From contig NZ_FNIA01000001.1 of the NCBI RefSeq assembly GCF_900103505.1, positions 186,001-250,000 on the forward strand: a stretch of DNA of 64,000 bases, in the 5' to 3' direction. Shown here piece after piece: positions 42,502-49,756 of this stretch. Every line of letters begins with the position of its first letter. Position 1 is the stretch's first letter. Under the pieces are notes generated by a model. It was not told where the DNA came from. It ran no database searches and saw nothing but the letters and a program-made list of their open reading frames with translations. The stretch comes from Haloarchaeobius iranensis (lineage in GTDB: Archaea; Halobacteriota; Halobacteria; Halobacteriales; Natrialbaceae). A program made the position numbers and the translations under genes.

Positions 42502-43580
42502 ACGAGGCCGAGCGCCCGGAGCAGCCCGACGAGCAGGTCGCCGTAGGCGAACGCGGCGACCAGGCCGAGGAACACCGGCACGAGGAACGGGATGCCCGGG
42601 GTGATCCACAGCTCCTCCTCGGTCGTCAGCCGGTCGAGGCCGTCGCGCAGACGCTCGGGCGACGTGCCGTAGGCGTCGCCCTCGATGGCGTCGAGGAACG
42701 CCCCCGCGCCCCAGGGGTCGTCGGCGGGCTCATCGTCGCCGTCCACCGGGTCCGCGGCGGATTCGTCGCCGTCCACCGGTTCCCCGCCGTCGGTCGCCAC
42801 GTCGAGGTCGACCGCACCGTCTGTGGGGTCGTTCGGCTCATCGGGGAGCGAGTCGGGGTCCCGGAACCGCTCGGGGTCGGCCCGGACCTCGGCGAGCGTC
42901 GCCCCGCGCCAGCGCAGGTACATCCGGACGGCGTCGAGGTCGAGGCCCGCACCACGCGGATACGCGAGCGCACGCAGTCGTTCCCCGAGACCCTTGCTCC
43001 CCGAGTCGAGGAGCTTGCCGTGGGTCTCCGGCACCGCGTCCCAGCGCACCGGGATGCCGACGAACATCCGCTTCGAGACGTGCCCCATCGCCCCGTTGCG
43101 CGCCGCGAGCAGCAGCGGGTACGCGATGCCCCAGGCCACGGCGTTGGTCAGGATGGTGAAGGAGAGCACCGCGACCGGTGCCGGCTCGGACACCGGGAGC
43201 GCGACGCCGGCGACGGAGAGCGCCTCGCCGCCGACGTAGCCCGGATAGCTCGGGTACAGCACCGCGATGGTCATCAGCGCCCGGGCGTCCGCCCCGCCGA
43301 ACGCGCCGAGGAAGTGGAACACGTACGCCATCGAGACGACGAAACCGACGCTGATGGCGGTCGTGAGGACGAACACGCGCATGTCGGTCCCGCCGGCGGC
43401 GGCCGCCCGCTGCCACTCGACGCCGAGCAGGACCACGCCGAGGAGGGTGAGCGGGACCCAGGTGATGCTGTCGATGCGCCGCGTCTGGATGTCGCGGTAC
43501 GCGAGCACGCCGAAGACGGGCACGGTCGCCAGTCGCAACAGGTCGGGCAGCGTCCCGGAGAGTGGACCAACGTCTACCAC
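42498..43580 (-). CDS. pibD: Archaeal prepilin/prearchaellin peptidase (A24, PibD-type)
   Basis: PibD cleaves the class III signal peptides of archaellins and pilins at the inner face of the membrane. The 360-residue protein has the two catalytic aspartates of A24 proteases: Asp30 in AYRDIQTRRI and Asp98 in the GGAD motif of HFLGAFGGADARALM. About six hydrophobic helices are seen. A long acidic insertion (about 225-320, rich in Asp, Pro and Gly) precedes the last helix; this makes it longer than typical 230-260-residue archaeal peptidases. No pilin genes are adjacent. Confidence 0.88.
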   Translation of the reverse strand: MVDVGPLSGTLPDLLRLATVPVFGVLAYRDIQTRRIDSITWVPLTLLGVVLLGVEWQRAAAAGGTDMRVFVLTTAISVGFVVSMAYVFHFLGAFGGADARALMTIAVLYPSYPGYVGGEALSVAGVALPVSEPAPVAVLSFTILTNAVAWGIAYPLLLAARNGAMGHVSKRMFVGIPVRWDAVPETHGKLLDSGSKGLGERLRALAYPRGAGLDLDAVRMYLRWRGATLAEVRADPERFRDPDSLPDEPNDPTDGAVDLDVATDGGEPVDGDESAADPVDGDDEPADDPWGAGAFLDAIEGDAYGTSPERLRDGLDRLTTEEELWITPGIPFLVPVFLGLVAAFAYGDLLVGLLRALGLV

Positions 43581-43731
43581 AACTCCCTACCCCGCGGCGA
43601 AGCAATTAGAGGTTCCGGTGGGGAGCGCGCGGCGTCGGAGTCCCGTGACGCCGTGGGTGCCAGTCTCCCGCAAACGCCGCTGTGTGCCGTCGGCGCTGGC
43701 CGGGACACCGGTGCGGGAGGCAGCCAGAGGC

Positions 43732-43752
43732 GGTTTACAACCGACGTAAACC
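43732..43752. promoter_or_regulatory. Palindrome GGTTTAC-N7-GTAAACC
   Basis: GGTTTAC (43732-43738) and GTAAACC (43746-43752) are perfect inverted half-sites with a 7-bp gap, about 85-90 bp upstream of the mutase TATA box. The same motif occurs at 20863 and, with one changed base, at 63233. It may be an operator for a dimeric regulator. The 43581-43855 region otherwise holds no gene. Confidence 0.5.
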
Positions 43753-43824
43753 CCGCGCGGGGAGGCCCCGCGTCGGTTCGGACGTCCCGACCCCGACCAC
43801 CCGAACACAGTGCAGTCGGCGGGG

Positions 43825-43830
43825 TTTTAT
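43825..43830 (+). promoter_or_regulatory. TATA-like box of the 43856 mutase gene
   Basis: TTTTAT in GCGGGGTTTTATCGC is centred 28 bp before the ATG at 43856 and supports that start and a leaderless transcript. Confidence 0.6.
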
Positions 43831-43855
43831 CGCACCGGCGGTGGATGGGTGGCGT

Positions 43856-45235
43856 ATGGACGCGATTTCGTTCGGTACCGACGGCTGGCGTGCGACACTC
43901 GACGAGTTCACCGCTCCCCGGGTCCGGATAGTCGGGCAGGGGGTCGCGACCTACCTGCGCGACGAGGGCCACGCGGGCGGAACTGTCGCCGTCGGCTACG
44001 ACGCACGGGCGTCCTCGCCGGAGTTCGCCGAGGAGCTGGCGCGCGTGCTCTGTGCCAACGGCTTCGACGTGGTGATGCCCGAGGGCCGCGACCGCCCGAC
44101 GCCACTGACGGCGTGGCAGTCCCGGGAGCGGGACCTCGCCGGCGCGCTGATGATCACCGCGAGCCACAACCCGCCCGAGTACAACGGCGTGAAGTTCATC
44201 ATGGGCGACGGCTCGCCGGCGCTGCCCGAGGCGACCGACGCCATCGCGGAGCGGTTGGCGGAGCCGGCCCCGCTGCCGGAGGACCAGCACGGGACGGTGT
44301 CAGAGGTCGACGAGGTGACCCCGCACGCCGAGCACGCGATGGACCTCGTCGGCGCGGACCTCGACGGCCTGCACGTCGTCTACGACGCGATGCACGGCTC
44401 CGGCCGCGACACGACCGACGCGCTGCTGGAGTCCGCCGGCGCGACCGTCGACCGCATCCGCTGCGAGCGCGACCCCGAGTTCGGCGGGTCGTCACCGGAG
44501 CCCAGCGAGGAGAACCTGCAGGAACTCATCGAGACTGTCCGCGAACGCGACGCCGACCTCGGCATCGCCAACGACGGGGACGCGGACCGACTCGCCATCG
44601 TCACGCCGGAACGGGGCTTCCTCGACGAGAACCTCTTCTTCGCGGCGACGTACGACTACCTGCTCGAATCCGACTCCGGCCCGGTCGTCCGCACGGTCTC
44701 GACGACGTTCCTGCTCGACCGGGTCGCCGAGGCCCACGGCGAGGAGGTCATCGAGACGCCCGTCGGCTTCAAGTGGGTCGCACAGGCGATGGGCGAGCAC
44801 GACGCGCTGATGGTCGGCGAGGAGTCCGGCGGCTTCGCGGTCCGGGGTCACATCCGCGAGAAGGACGGCGTCCTGATGGCGCTGCTCGCTGCGGCGGTCG
44901 AGGCGGAGCGCGCCTACGACGACCGCGTCGACGCCCTGCTCGACGAGTTCGGCGAGATCCACCAGTCAAAGCTGAGTGTCGACTGCCCGGATTCGGAGAA
45001 GGCGCGGGTCGTGGACGCACTCGGCGACGACATCCCCGACGAGGTCGCCGGTGAGTCCGTCGCCGACGTGGTGACGAAGGACGGGTTCAAACTCCTCTGC
45101 GAGGACGGCTCCTGGCTGCTCGTCCGCCCGAGCGGCACCGAGCCGAAGATGCGGGTCTACGCGGAGGCGGGGAGTCCGGAGCGCGTCGACGCGATTCTGG
45201 CGGACGGGAAAGCGCTGGTCGAGGCGCACGTCTGA
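43856..45235 (+). CDS. Phosphoglucomutase/phosphomannomutase family protein
   Basis: The 459-residue alpha-D-phosphohexomutase begins MDAISFGTDGWRATLDEF. The phosphoserine is Ser103 in ITASHNPPEYNG, the metal loop is NDGDADRLAIV, the sugar loop is GEESGGFAV and the phosphate-binding loop is RPSGTEPKMRVY. The N-terminal FGTDGWR is typical of glucose-1-phosphate-using members. It is a distant paralog of the mutase at 22245. The start is supported by the TATA-like box 26-31 bp upstream. A palindromic operator-like site lies further upstream. Confidence 0.92.
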   Translation: MDAISFGTDGWRATLDEFTAPRVRIVGQGVATYLRDEGHAGGTVAVGYDARASSPEFAEELARVLCANGFDVVMPEGRDRPTPLTAWQSRERDLAGALMITASHNPPEYNGVKFIMGDGSPALPEATDAIAERLAEPAPLPEDQHGTVSEVDEVTPHAEHAMDLVGADLDGLHVVYDAMHGSGRDTTDALLESAGATVDRIRCERDPEFGGSSPEPSEENLQELIETVRERDADLGIANDGDADRLAIVTPERGFLDENLFFAATYDYLLESDSGPVVRTVSTTFLLDRVAEAHGEEVIETPVGFKWVAQAMGEHDALMVGEESGGFAVRGHIREKDGVLMALLAAAVEAERAYDDRVDALLDEFGEIHQSKLSVDCPDSEKARVVDALGDDIPDEVAGESVADVVTKDGFKLLCEDGSWLLVRPSGTEPKMRVYAEAGSPERVDAILADGKALVEAHV

Positions 45236-45296
45236 GCCGCCGGCGAATGCTAACCCTCTCGACAGGATTTTACGACCCGGGCGGTGATACGCCGGC

Positions 45297-45611
45297 ATGG
45301 ACGAGAACACCCTGAACGCCGTCCTGCTCTCCATCGGTGCCGTCGCTGTCGTCTGGTCGTTCGTCACCGCATCGCTCCTGTTCGGCGTCCTGATCGTCCT
45401 GTTCCTGCTCGCGATGTCGCTCCTCCACCGGCTCGTCACCGCCGTCGAGCGCATCGCGGACAACACCGAACAGCTGGCGGCGAGGCCGACCGACGGCGGC
45501 CGAACCGGTTCGCGTCGCCAGAGCAACGACGACCGCGCCGGCGAGGCCGACTGGGACGACGCTGAGCGGCCTCCGGTCGAGGAACGGAGCACGGACGAGC
45601 TGTTCGAGTAG
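45297..45611 (+). CDS. Small membrane protein with charged cytoplasmic tail
   Basis: The 104-residue protein has hydrophobic segments at about 6-24 and 26-44, a helical part (HRLVTAVERIADNTEQLA) and a polar acidic tail (RTGSRRQSNDDRAGEADWDD). The family is not recognised. It follows the mutase gene by about 60 bp on the same strand and could be co-transcribed. It converges with the GNAT gene 7 bp away. Confidence 0.65.
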   Translation: MDENTLNAVLLSIGAVAVVWSFVTASLLFGVLIVLFLLAMSLLHRLVTAVERIADNTEQLAARPTDGGRTGSRRQSNDDRAGEADWDDAERPPVEERSTDELFE

Positions 45612-45618
45612 CGTCAAC

Positions 45619-46026
45619 TCAGCTGACGCCGAACAGCCGGCCGTCTCGCACCTCGATATCGAAGCCGAGCGACTCGTAGAACGGGCGCACGTCGGCGTCG
45701 AACGCCGCGGTCAGGCGCTCGTCCGGCCCGCACCGTGCCAGCGCGGACTCGACCAGCGCGCTCCCGATGCCCTGGCCGCGCCGGTTCGGGCGGACCGCGA
45801 CGGCGTCGACGTGGCGGTGCTCTCCGCCTGCATCTTCCTCCTGCACGAGCACCAGCGCGCCGAGCAGCCGGTCCTCCGCGATGGCGACCAGCACGTCACC
45901 ACGGTCGAGCGAATCGTCGAGCGCGTCGGTCCTGAGCATCGCGGCGTCGAGGACGGCCGCAACCGCGTCGTGCTGGTCCGGCCGTGCCTCGCGGACACGG
46001 ACGTCGGCGGGCGTTCGGTCAGGCAT
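45619..46026 (-). CDS. GNAT-family N-acetyltransferase
   Basis: The 135-residue protein has the GNAT fold. VRPNRRGQGIGSALVESALA (about 80-99) is the acetyl-CoA-binding RxxGxG/A segment, and FYESLGFDIEVRDGRLFGVS the C-terminal strand pair. The substrate is unknown. It is the last gene of a coupled operon: its start lies inside the end of the peroxiredoxin gene (8-bp overlap), which in turn overlaps the SAMP gene. This linkage may be functional, but no acetylation target is evident. Confidence 0.88.
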   Translation of the reverse strand: MPDRTPADVRVREARPDQHDAVAAVLDAAMLRTDALDDSLDRGDVLVAIAEDRLLGALVLVQEEDAGGEHRHVDAVAVRPNRRGQGIGSALVESALARCGPDERLTAAFDADVRPFYESLGFDIEVRDGRLFGVS

Positions 46027-46537
46027 CGTCGGTCGCGGTCGTCCCCGCCTCGCGCAGCCGCTCGAGCTCGGCGAGGAGGTCGTCTATCGCGGGCCGGTCG
46101 AACGTCGAACTGCCCGCGTAGGACCACGCGACCGTCGGCTCGTTGCCGCGGGTGTCGACCACGACCGCCTCGGGCATCCGGCCGAGGAAGTCGCTGAACT
46201 TCCCGAGGATGCCGAACCTCACCGGCTGGTCGTAGGCGTCGCTGGCGATGGCATCGGGGTCCGCGAGCAGGGGGTACGGCAGGTCGTAGCGCTCCTGCCA
46301 CTCCGCGGCGCGGTCGCGTTCCTCCGGCAGCACCGAGGCGACGACCGCGTCGCGCGCCTCGAACTCGTCGTAGCGCTCTTTCACCGCCTGCACCTGCTTG
46401 CGGCAGTTCGTGCAGTAGAAGTCGCGCTGGAACAGCAGCACGACGAACTCGTTGTCGGCGGCCAGGGCCCCAAGCGAGCACGGGTCCGGGCCGGGTCCGA
46501 CGTTCGCCAGCTCGAAGTCGGGTGCCAGCTCGGTCAT
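46019..46537 (-). CDS. Peroxiredoxin-like AhpC/TSA-family protein
   Basis: The 172-residue thioredoxin-fold protein starts MTELAPDFELANVG. Its active-site region reads FQRDFYCTNCRKQVQAV, with Cys42 and Cys45 as a CxxC pair, as in the AhpC/TSA-like group related to bacterioferritin-comigratory or Prx-like2 proteins. It lacks an evident C-terminal resolving cysteine. It probably reduces peroxides or acts as a thiol-disulfide reductase in the cytosol. Its ATG overlaps the stop of samp2 by 4 bp. Confidence 0.85.
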   Translation of the reverse strand: MTELAPDFELANVGPGPDPCSLGALAADNEFVVLLFQRDFYCTNCRKQVQAVKERYDEFEARDAVVASVLPEERDRAAEWQERYDLPYPLLADPDAIASDAYDQPVRFGILGKFSDFLGRMPEAVVVDTRGNEPTVAWSYAGSSTFDRPAIDDLLAELERLREAGTTATDDA

Positions 46538-46731
46538 CCGCCCTTGATGAGCCGCAGGACGGTCACCTCGCTCGACTCCACCGGCTGGTCCTCGGGCACG
46601 GGGCGACCGTCGACGAGCACGCTCACCTCGTGCGGGCTCAGGTCGACCGCTCTGAGCACGTCGGCGTACGTCGGCTTCGGGAGGTCGACCTCGTGGGTGG
46701 TCTCGCCTTTCACGTCGACCGTGACCTGCAT
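46534..46731 (-). CDS. samp2: Ubiquitin-like small archaeal modifier protein (SAMP2-like)
   Basis: The 65-residue beta-grasp protein ends in the diglycine needed for activation (VLRLIKGG). It contains PHEVSVLVDGRPVPEDQPVE, closely resembling Haloferax SAMP2, which is both a protein modifier and a sulfur carrier for tRNA thiolation. The E1-like activator UbaA is not in this window. It is the first gene of an operon with a peroxiredoxin-like protein and a GNAT protein, coupled by ATGA. A TATA-like TTACGC sits about 27 bp upstream. Confidence 0.93.
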   Translation of the reverse strand: MQVTVDVKGETTHEVDLPKPTYADVLRAVDLSPHEVSVLVDGRPVPEDQPVESSEVTVLRLIKGG

Positions 46732-46809
46732 GCCCCGAAGTAGTGGGTGTGTGTGCGTAAGGGTGTCGTCGCACGACGCTCTCCGGTCGGTTCGAGAGGG
46801 GGTGGCCGC

Positions 46810-47904
46810 TCAGGCCGCGGACGGTGCGCCCTCGGCTTCGCCGCCGGCCTCGGGCGCGGGCTCCTCGCGCGAGCCGCGGCCGTACCGGGCGTACAGCACC
46901 AGCACGAGCGCCCCGAGCCCGACCAGCGAGACGACGACGTCGACGACGCCGCCGACGAGGGGGAGCATGCCGAACAGCGTTCCGAGCAGCAGGCCGACGG
47001 TCAGGGAGATCCAGCGGTTGTCGCCGCCGGCGCGGGCGACGAGCCACGAGCCGAGCGCGAACCGGCCGTAGACGAGTGCGACCCACCCGAACAGCCCGAA
47101 CAGCACCGCGCCGGCCACGGCGAACGGGATGCCGACGAGCGTGAGCACGAGCAGCACGAGCAGCACCGGCACGCCGACGACGGTCAGCAGGCCGACGCCG
47201 CCGCTGCGGAGCGGGTCGGAGACGGCCCGGTCCGCGACGGCCCGGGAGAAGCCGGGCAGGACGAGCAGGAGCGCCGCCCCGAGCAGGAGGTTGGTGACGA
47301 AGCCGTAGACGGCGAGCGCGCCGTCGATGACCCAGGGCGCGACGTCGACACCGGCGCCCCCGATGGACTCGTCGCGAACGACGCTGCCGGCGACGGCGGC
47401 GTCCTCGACGCCGCTGATGTCGCCGTCGTACCGGAGGTCGCCCCCGATGACGGCCGTCTCGGTGAGGCGGATGGTGTCCGCGCCGACCACGACGTTCCCG
47501 GCGACGTTGCCGGCGATGGTCACGTCGCTCGCACCGACACGGAACTCGCCGCCCACGACGGCGGTCTCGGCGAGCGCGATGGACGCCCCACCGGAGGACA
47601 CGTCGCCGTCGACGCGGCCCGCGATGTCGATGTTCGCGGCGGCCACGTTCACGTCCCCCGTGACCACGCCGGTCTCCGCGACGGTGACGTCGGCGGCGGC
47701 CCCGCTCAGGTCACCGTCGACCGTCCCCCTGACGACGACGGTCGCGCCGACGACCTCCAGCCCGTCGACCGTCTCACCCTCCTCGACGACGTAGGAGTCC
47801 GCGCTGGCTGTCTCCGCCGCGACGAGGCCGGGCATCGAGCCGAGGACGAGCACGATAATCATAAGCAGTACGAGCAGTCTATTGCGTGGGACAGAAGCCC
47901 TCAT
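46810..47904 (-). CDS. Bactofilin-like (polymer-forming) beta-helix membrane protein
   Basis: The 364-residue protein has a signal peptide or first helix (about 8-30, [21 protein letters not shown]). A region of regular repeats follows (about 38-190, for example [40 protein letters not shown]), typical of right-handed beta-helix bactofilin-like domains. About four membrane helices come next (205-330) and the tail is Glu/Ala-rich. The helix domain would lie outside the cell. It could form extracellular filaments or scaffolds; that is inferred. It is divergent from the clamp-loader gene. Confidence 0.8.
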   Translation of the reverse strand: MRASVPRNRLLVLLMIIVLVLGSMPGLVAAETASADSYVVEEGETVDGLEVVGATVVVRGTVDGDLSGAAADVTVAETGVVTGDVNVAAANIDIAGRVDGDVSSGGASIALAETAVVGGEFRVGASDVTIAGNVAGNVVVGADTIRLTETAVIGGDLRYDGDISGVEDAAVAGSVVRDESIGGAGVDVAPWVIDGALAVYGFVTNLLLGAALLLVLPGFSRAVADRAVSDPLRSGGVGLLTVVGVPVLLVLLVLTLVGIPFAVAGAVLFGLFGWVALVYGRFALGSWLVARAGGDNRWISLTVGLLLGTLFGMLPLVGGVVDVVVSLVGLGALVLVLYARYGRGSREEPAPEAGGEAEGAPSAA

Positions 47905-47928
47905 GGTTGGAGATACGGCGCATTGGTG

Positions 47929-47936
47929 TTTATATT
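47929..47936 (-). promoter_or_regulatory. TATA box of the bactofilin-like gene
   Basis: TTATATTAATA on the plus strand gives AATATAAA on the minus strand, centred about 28 bp before the ATG at 47904. It stands out as strongly A/T-rich in this GC-rich region. Confidence 0.65.
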
Positions 47937-47994
47937 AATATGGGATTTTATGTTTCTGAGAATCGCGGGCCGCGGGCTGGTCCGTCTCGGGGGC

Positions 47995-48000
47995 TTTATG
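47995..48000 (+). promoter_or_regulatory. TATA-like box of the clamp-loader gene
   Basis: TTTATG in GGGGGCTTTATGCACG is centred about 27 bp before the ATG at 48025. It overlaps an in-frame upstream ATG at 47998, which would therefore not be transcribed; this supports the 48025 start. Confidence 0.6.
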
Positions 48001-48024
48001 CACGGACGACTCCTCGATTGCTAC

Positions 48025-49014
48025 ATGAGCGAGGCCGAGGCGACCGGCGACGACGCAGGGGGTCGCAAGCAGGTCTGGATCGAGAAGTACCGGCCCGACG
48101 GGCTCGACGAGGTGGTAGGCCACGAGGACATAATTAACCGTATAAAAAGCTATGTCAATAAGCAAGACTTACCGCATCTTATGTTTGCAGGACCGGCCGG
48201 TACCGGCAAGACGGCAACCGCCGTGTCCATCGCCAAGGAGGTCTACGGCGACGACTGGCAGGAGAACTTCCTCGAACTGAACGCTTCGGACCAGCGCGGC
48301 ATCGACGTGGTCCGTCAACAAATCAAGAATTTCGCGAGTACCGATTGGAGTGGGAGGAAAGGAAACAATCCCAGTATCATCTTCCTCGACGAGGCCGACG
48401 CGCTGACCCCGGACGCGCAGTCCGCGCTGCGCCGGACGATGGAGCAGTTCTCGAACAACACGCGGTTCATCCTCTCGTGTAACTACTCCAGCCAGATCAT
48501 CGACCCCATCCAGTCCCGCTGTGCGGTGTTCCGGTTCTCGCCGCTGGCCGACGAGGCGGTCACCGAGCAGGTGCGGTTCATCGCGGCCGAGGAGGGCATC
48601 GAGTACACCGAGGACGGCGTCGACGCGCTCGTCTACGCGGCCGACGGCGACATGCGCAAGGCCATCAACGCGCTGCAGGCGGCGTCGGTGATGGGCGACG
48701 CCGTGGACGAGGAGACGGTGTACGCCATCACGTCGACGGCCCGTCCGGAGGAGGTCGAGGCGATGGTGACCGACGCGCTGAACGGCGACTTCGTGGCGGC
48801 GCGGGCGAAGCTCGACGAGCTCATCACCGAGCGCGGGCTGGCGGGCGGCGACATCATCGACCAGATCCACCGGTCCGCGTGGGAGTTCGAACTGGAGGAG
48901 CAGGCGGCGGTTCGGCTGCTCGACCGCCTCGGCGAGGCCGACTACCGCATCACGACCGGCGCGAACGAGCGGATACAGCTGGAGGCGCTGCTCGCCTCGC
49001 TCGCCCTGGAGTAG
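48025..49014 (+). CDS. rfcS: Replication factor C small subunit (clamp loader)
   Basis: RfcS loads the PCNA sliding clamp at primer ends. The 329-residue AAA+ protein has Walker A GPAGTGKT (56-63), Walker [11 protein letters not shown] (118-127) and the clamp-loader SRC motif [10 protein letters not shown]. It has the C-terminal collar helices. Length and features fit RFC small subunits. Two stretches use A/T-ending codons quite unlike the rest of the gene: codons 36-56 (48130-48192, 14 of 21 end in A/T) and codons 97-117 (48313-48375, 11 of 21). They lie directly before Walker A and Walker B. The gene contains no intein. Confidence 0.95.
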   Translation: MSEAEATGDDAGGRKQVWIEKYRPDGLDEVVGHEDIINRIKSYVNKQDLPHLMFAGPAGTGKTATAVSIAKEVYGDDWQENFLELNASDQRGIDVVRQQIKNFASTDWSGRKGNNPSIIFLDEADALTPDAQSALRRTMEQFSNNTRFILSCNYSSQIIDPIQSRCAVFRFSPLADEAVTEQVRFIAAEEGIEYTEDGVDALVYAADGDMRKAINALQAASVMGDAVDEETVYAITSTARPEEVEAMVTDALNGDFVAARAKLDELITERGLAGGDIIDQIHRSAWEFELEEQAAVRLLDRLGEADYRITTGANERIQLEALLASLALE

Positions 49015-49142
49015 CTGGTTTTCGAACCCGAATATCGATAATTCGAGGCCTGAGGGCGCAAATATCAACCGATGGGACATTTTCGCGGCCGAGACATTTA
49101 TGTCGACTAACACCATGGTCGGTACACGAACTACGGGGTAGC

Positions 49143-49730
49143 ATGTCAGAAGGTACCAACGTCCTCGTCGTCGAGGACAACACGGAGTTGGCGAGCCTCT
49201 ACTCGTCATGGCTGGGTGCTGAGTGGGCCGTCACGTCCGTCAGCGACGGCGACGAGGCTGTCGAGGCCGTGACGTCGGAGACGGAGATCATCGTCCTCGA
49301 CCGTCGGTTGCCGGGTCGCTCCGGCGACGAGGTACTCGAACGGGTTCGCGCCGACGGCTACGACTGCCAGGTGGTCATCGTCACGGCCGTCGAACCCGAC
49401 TTCGACATCATCGAGATGGGCTTCGACGACTACCTCGTCAAGCCGGTCGACCGCGAGACGCTGAACCGCTGTCTCGAACGGCTCCAGCGCCGGAGCGAGT
49501 ACGACGCCGAACTCCGGGAGTACTACGCACAGGTCTCGAAGAAGGCGGTCCTGGAGGCCCGAAAGCCCGAGCCCGAGCTCCGCAACTCCGAGGAGTACCG
49601 CCAACTCGAGGAGCGGGTGGCGGCCCAGGCCGACCGCGCCGACAGTCTCCTCGACGAGCTCTTCGAGAGCGGCAGCGACGTCCAGCTGTTCCACGGCCTG
49701 CTCGGTGGGCACGCCGGCACCGCGAACTGA
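49143..49730 (+). CDS. Response regulator with receiver and HalX domains
   Basis: The 195-residue protein has a receiver domain (about 5-120). The acidic pocket is Glu11/Asp12, the phospho-acceptor Asp53 in IIVLDRRLPG, Thr81 and Lys100 in DDYLVKPVD. A helical HalX domain follows (about 125-185, ELREYYAQVSKKAVLEARKP), the usual haloarchaeal output/partner domain. It converges with the histidine kinase gene 26 bp away, so the two may form a signalling pair. A short upstream frame (49100-49141, ending TAG one base before the ATG) is noted under findings. Confidence 0.9.
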   Translation: MSEGTNVLVVEDNTELASLYSSWLGAEWAVTSVSDGDEAVEAVTSETEIIVLDRRLPGRSGDEVLERVRADGYDCQVVIVTAVEPDFDIIEMGFDDYLVKPVDRETLNRCLERLQRRSEYDAELREYYAQVSKKAVLEARKPEPELRNSEEYRQLEERVAAQADRADSLLDELFESGSDVQLFHGLLGGHAGTAN

Positions 49731-49756
49731 CGCTCGCTCTCCCGTCCCGTTTCGTT

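Noticed and set aside
41359-42609. A 416-codon start for the second RecA-like paralog
   Set aside because: The first 170 or so codons are not similar to the paralog and overlap the divergent small membrane gene; the ATG at 42093 fits.
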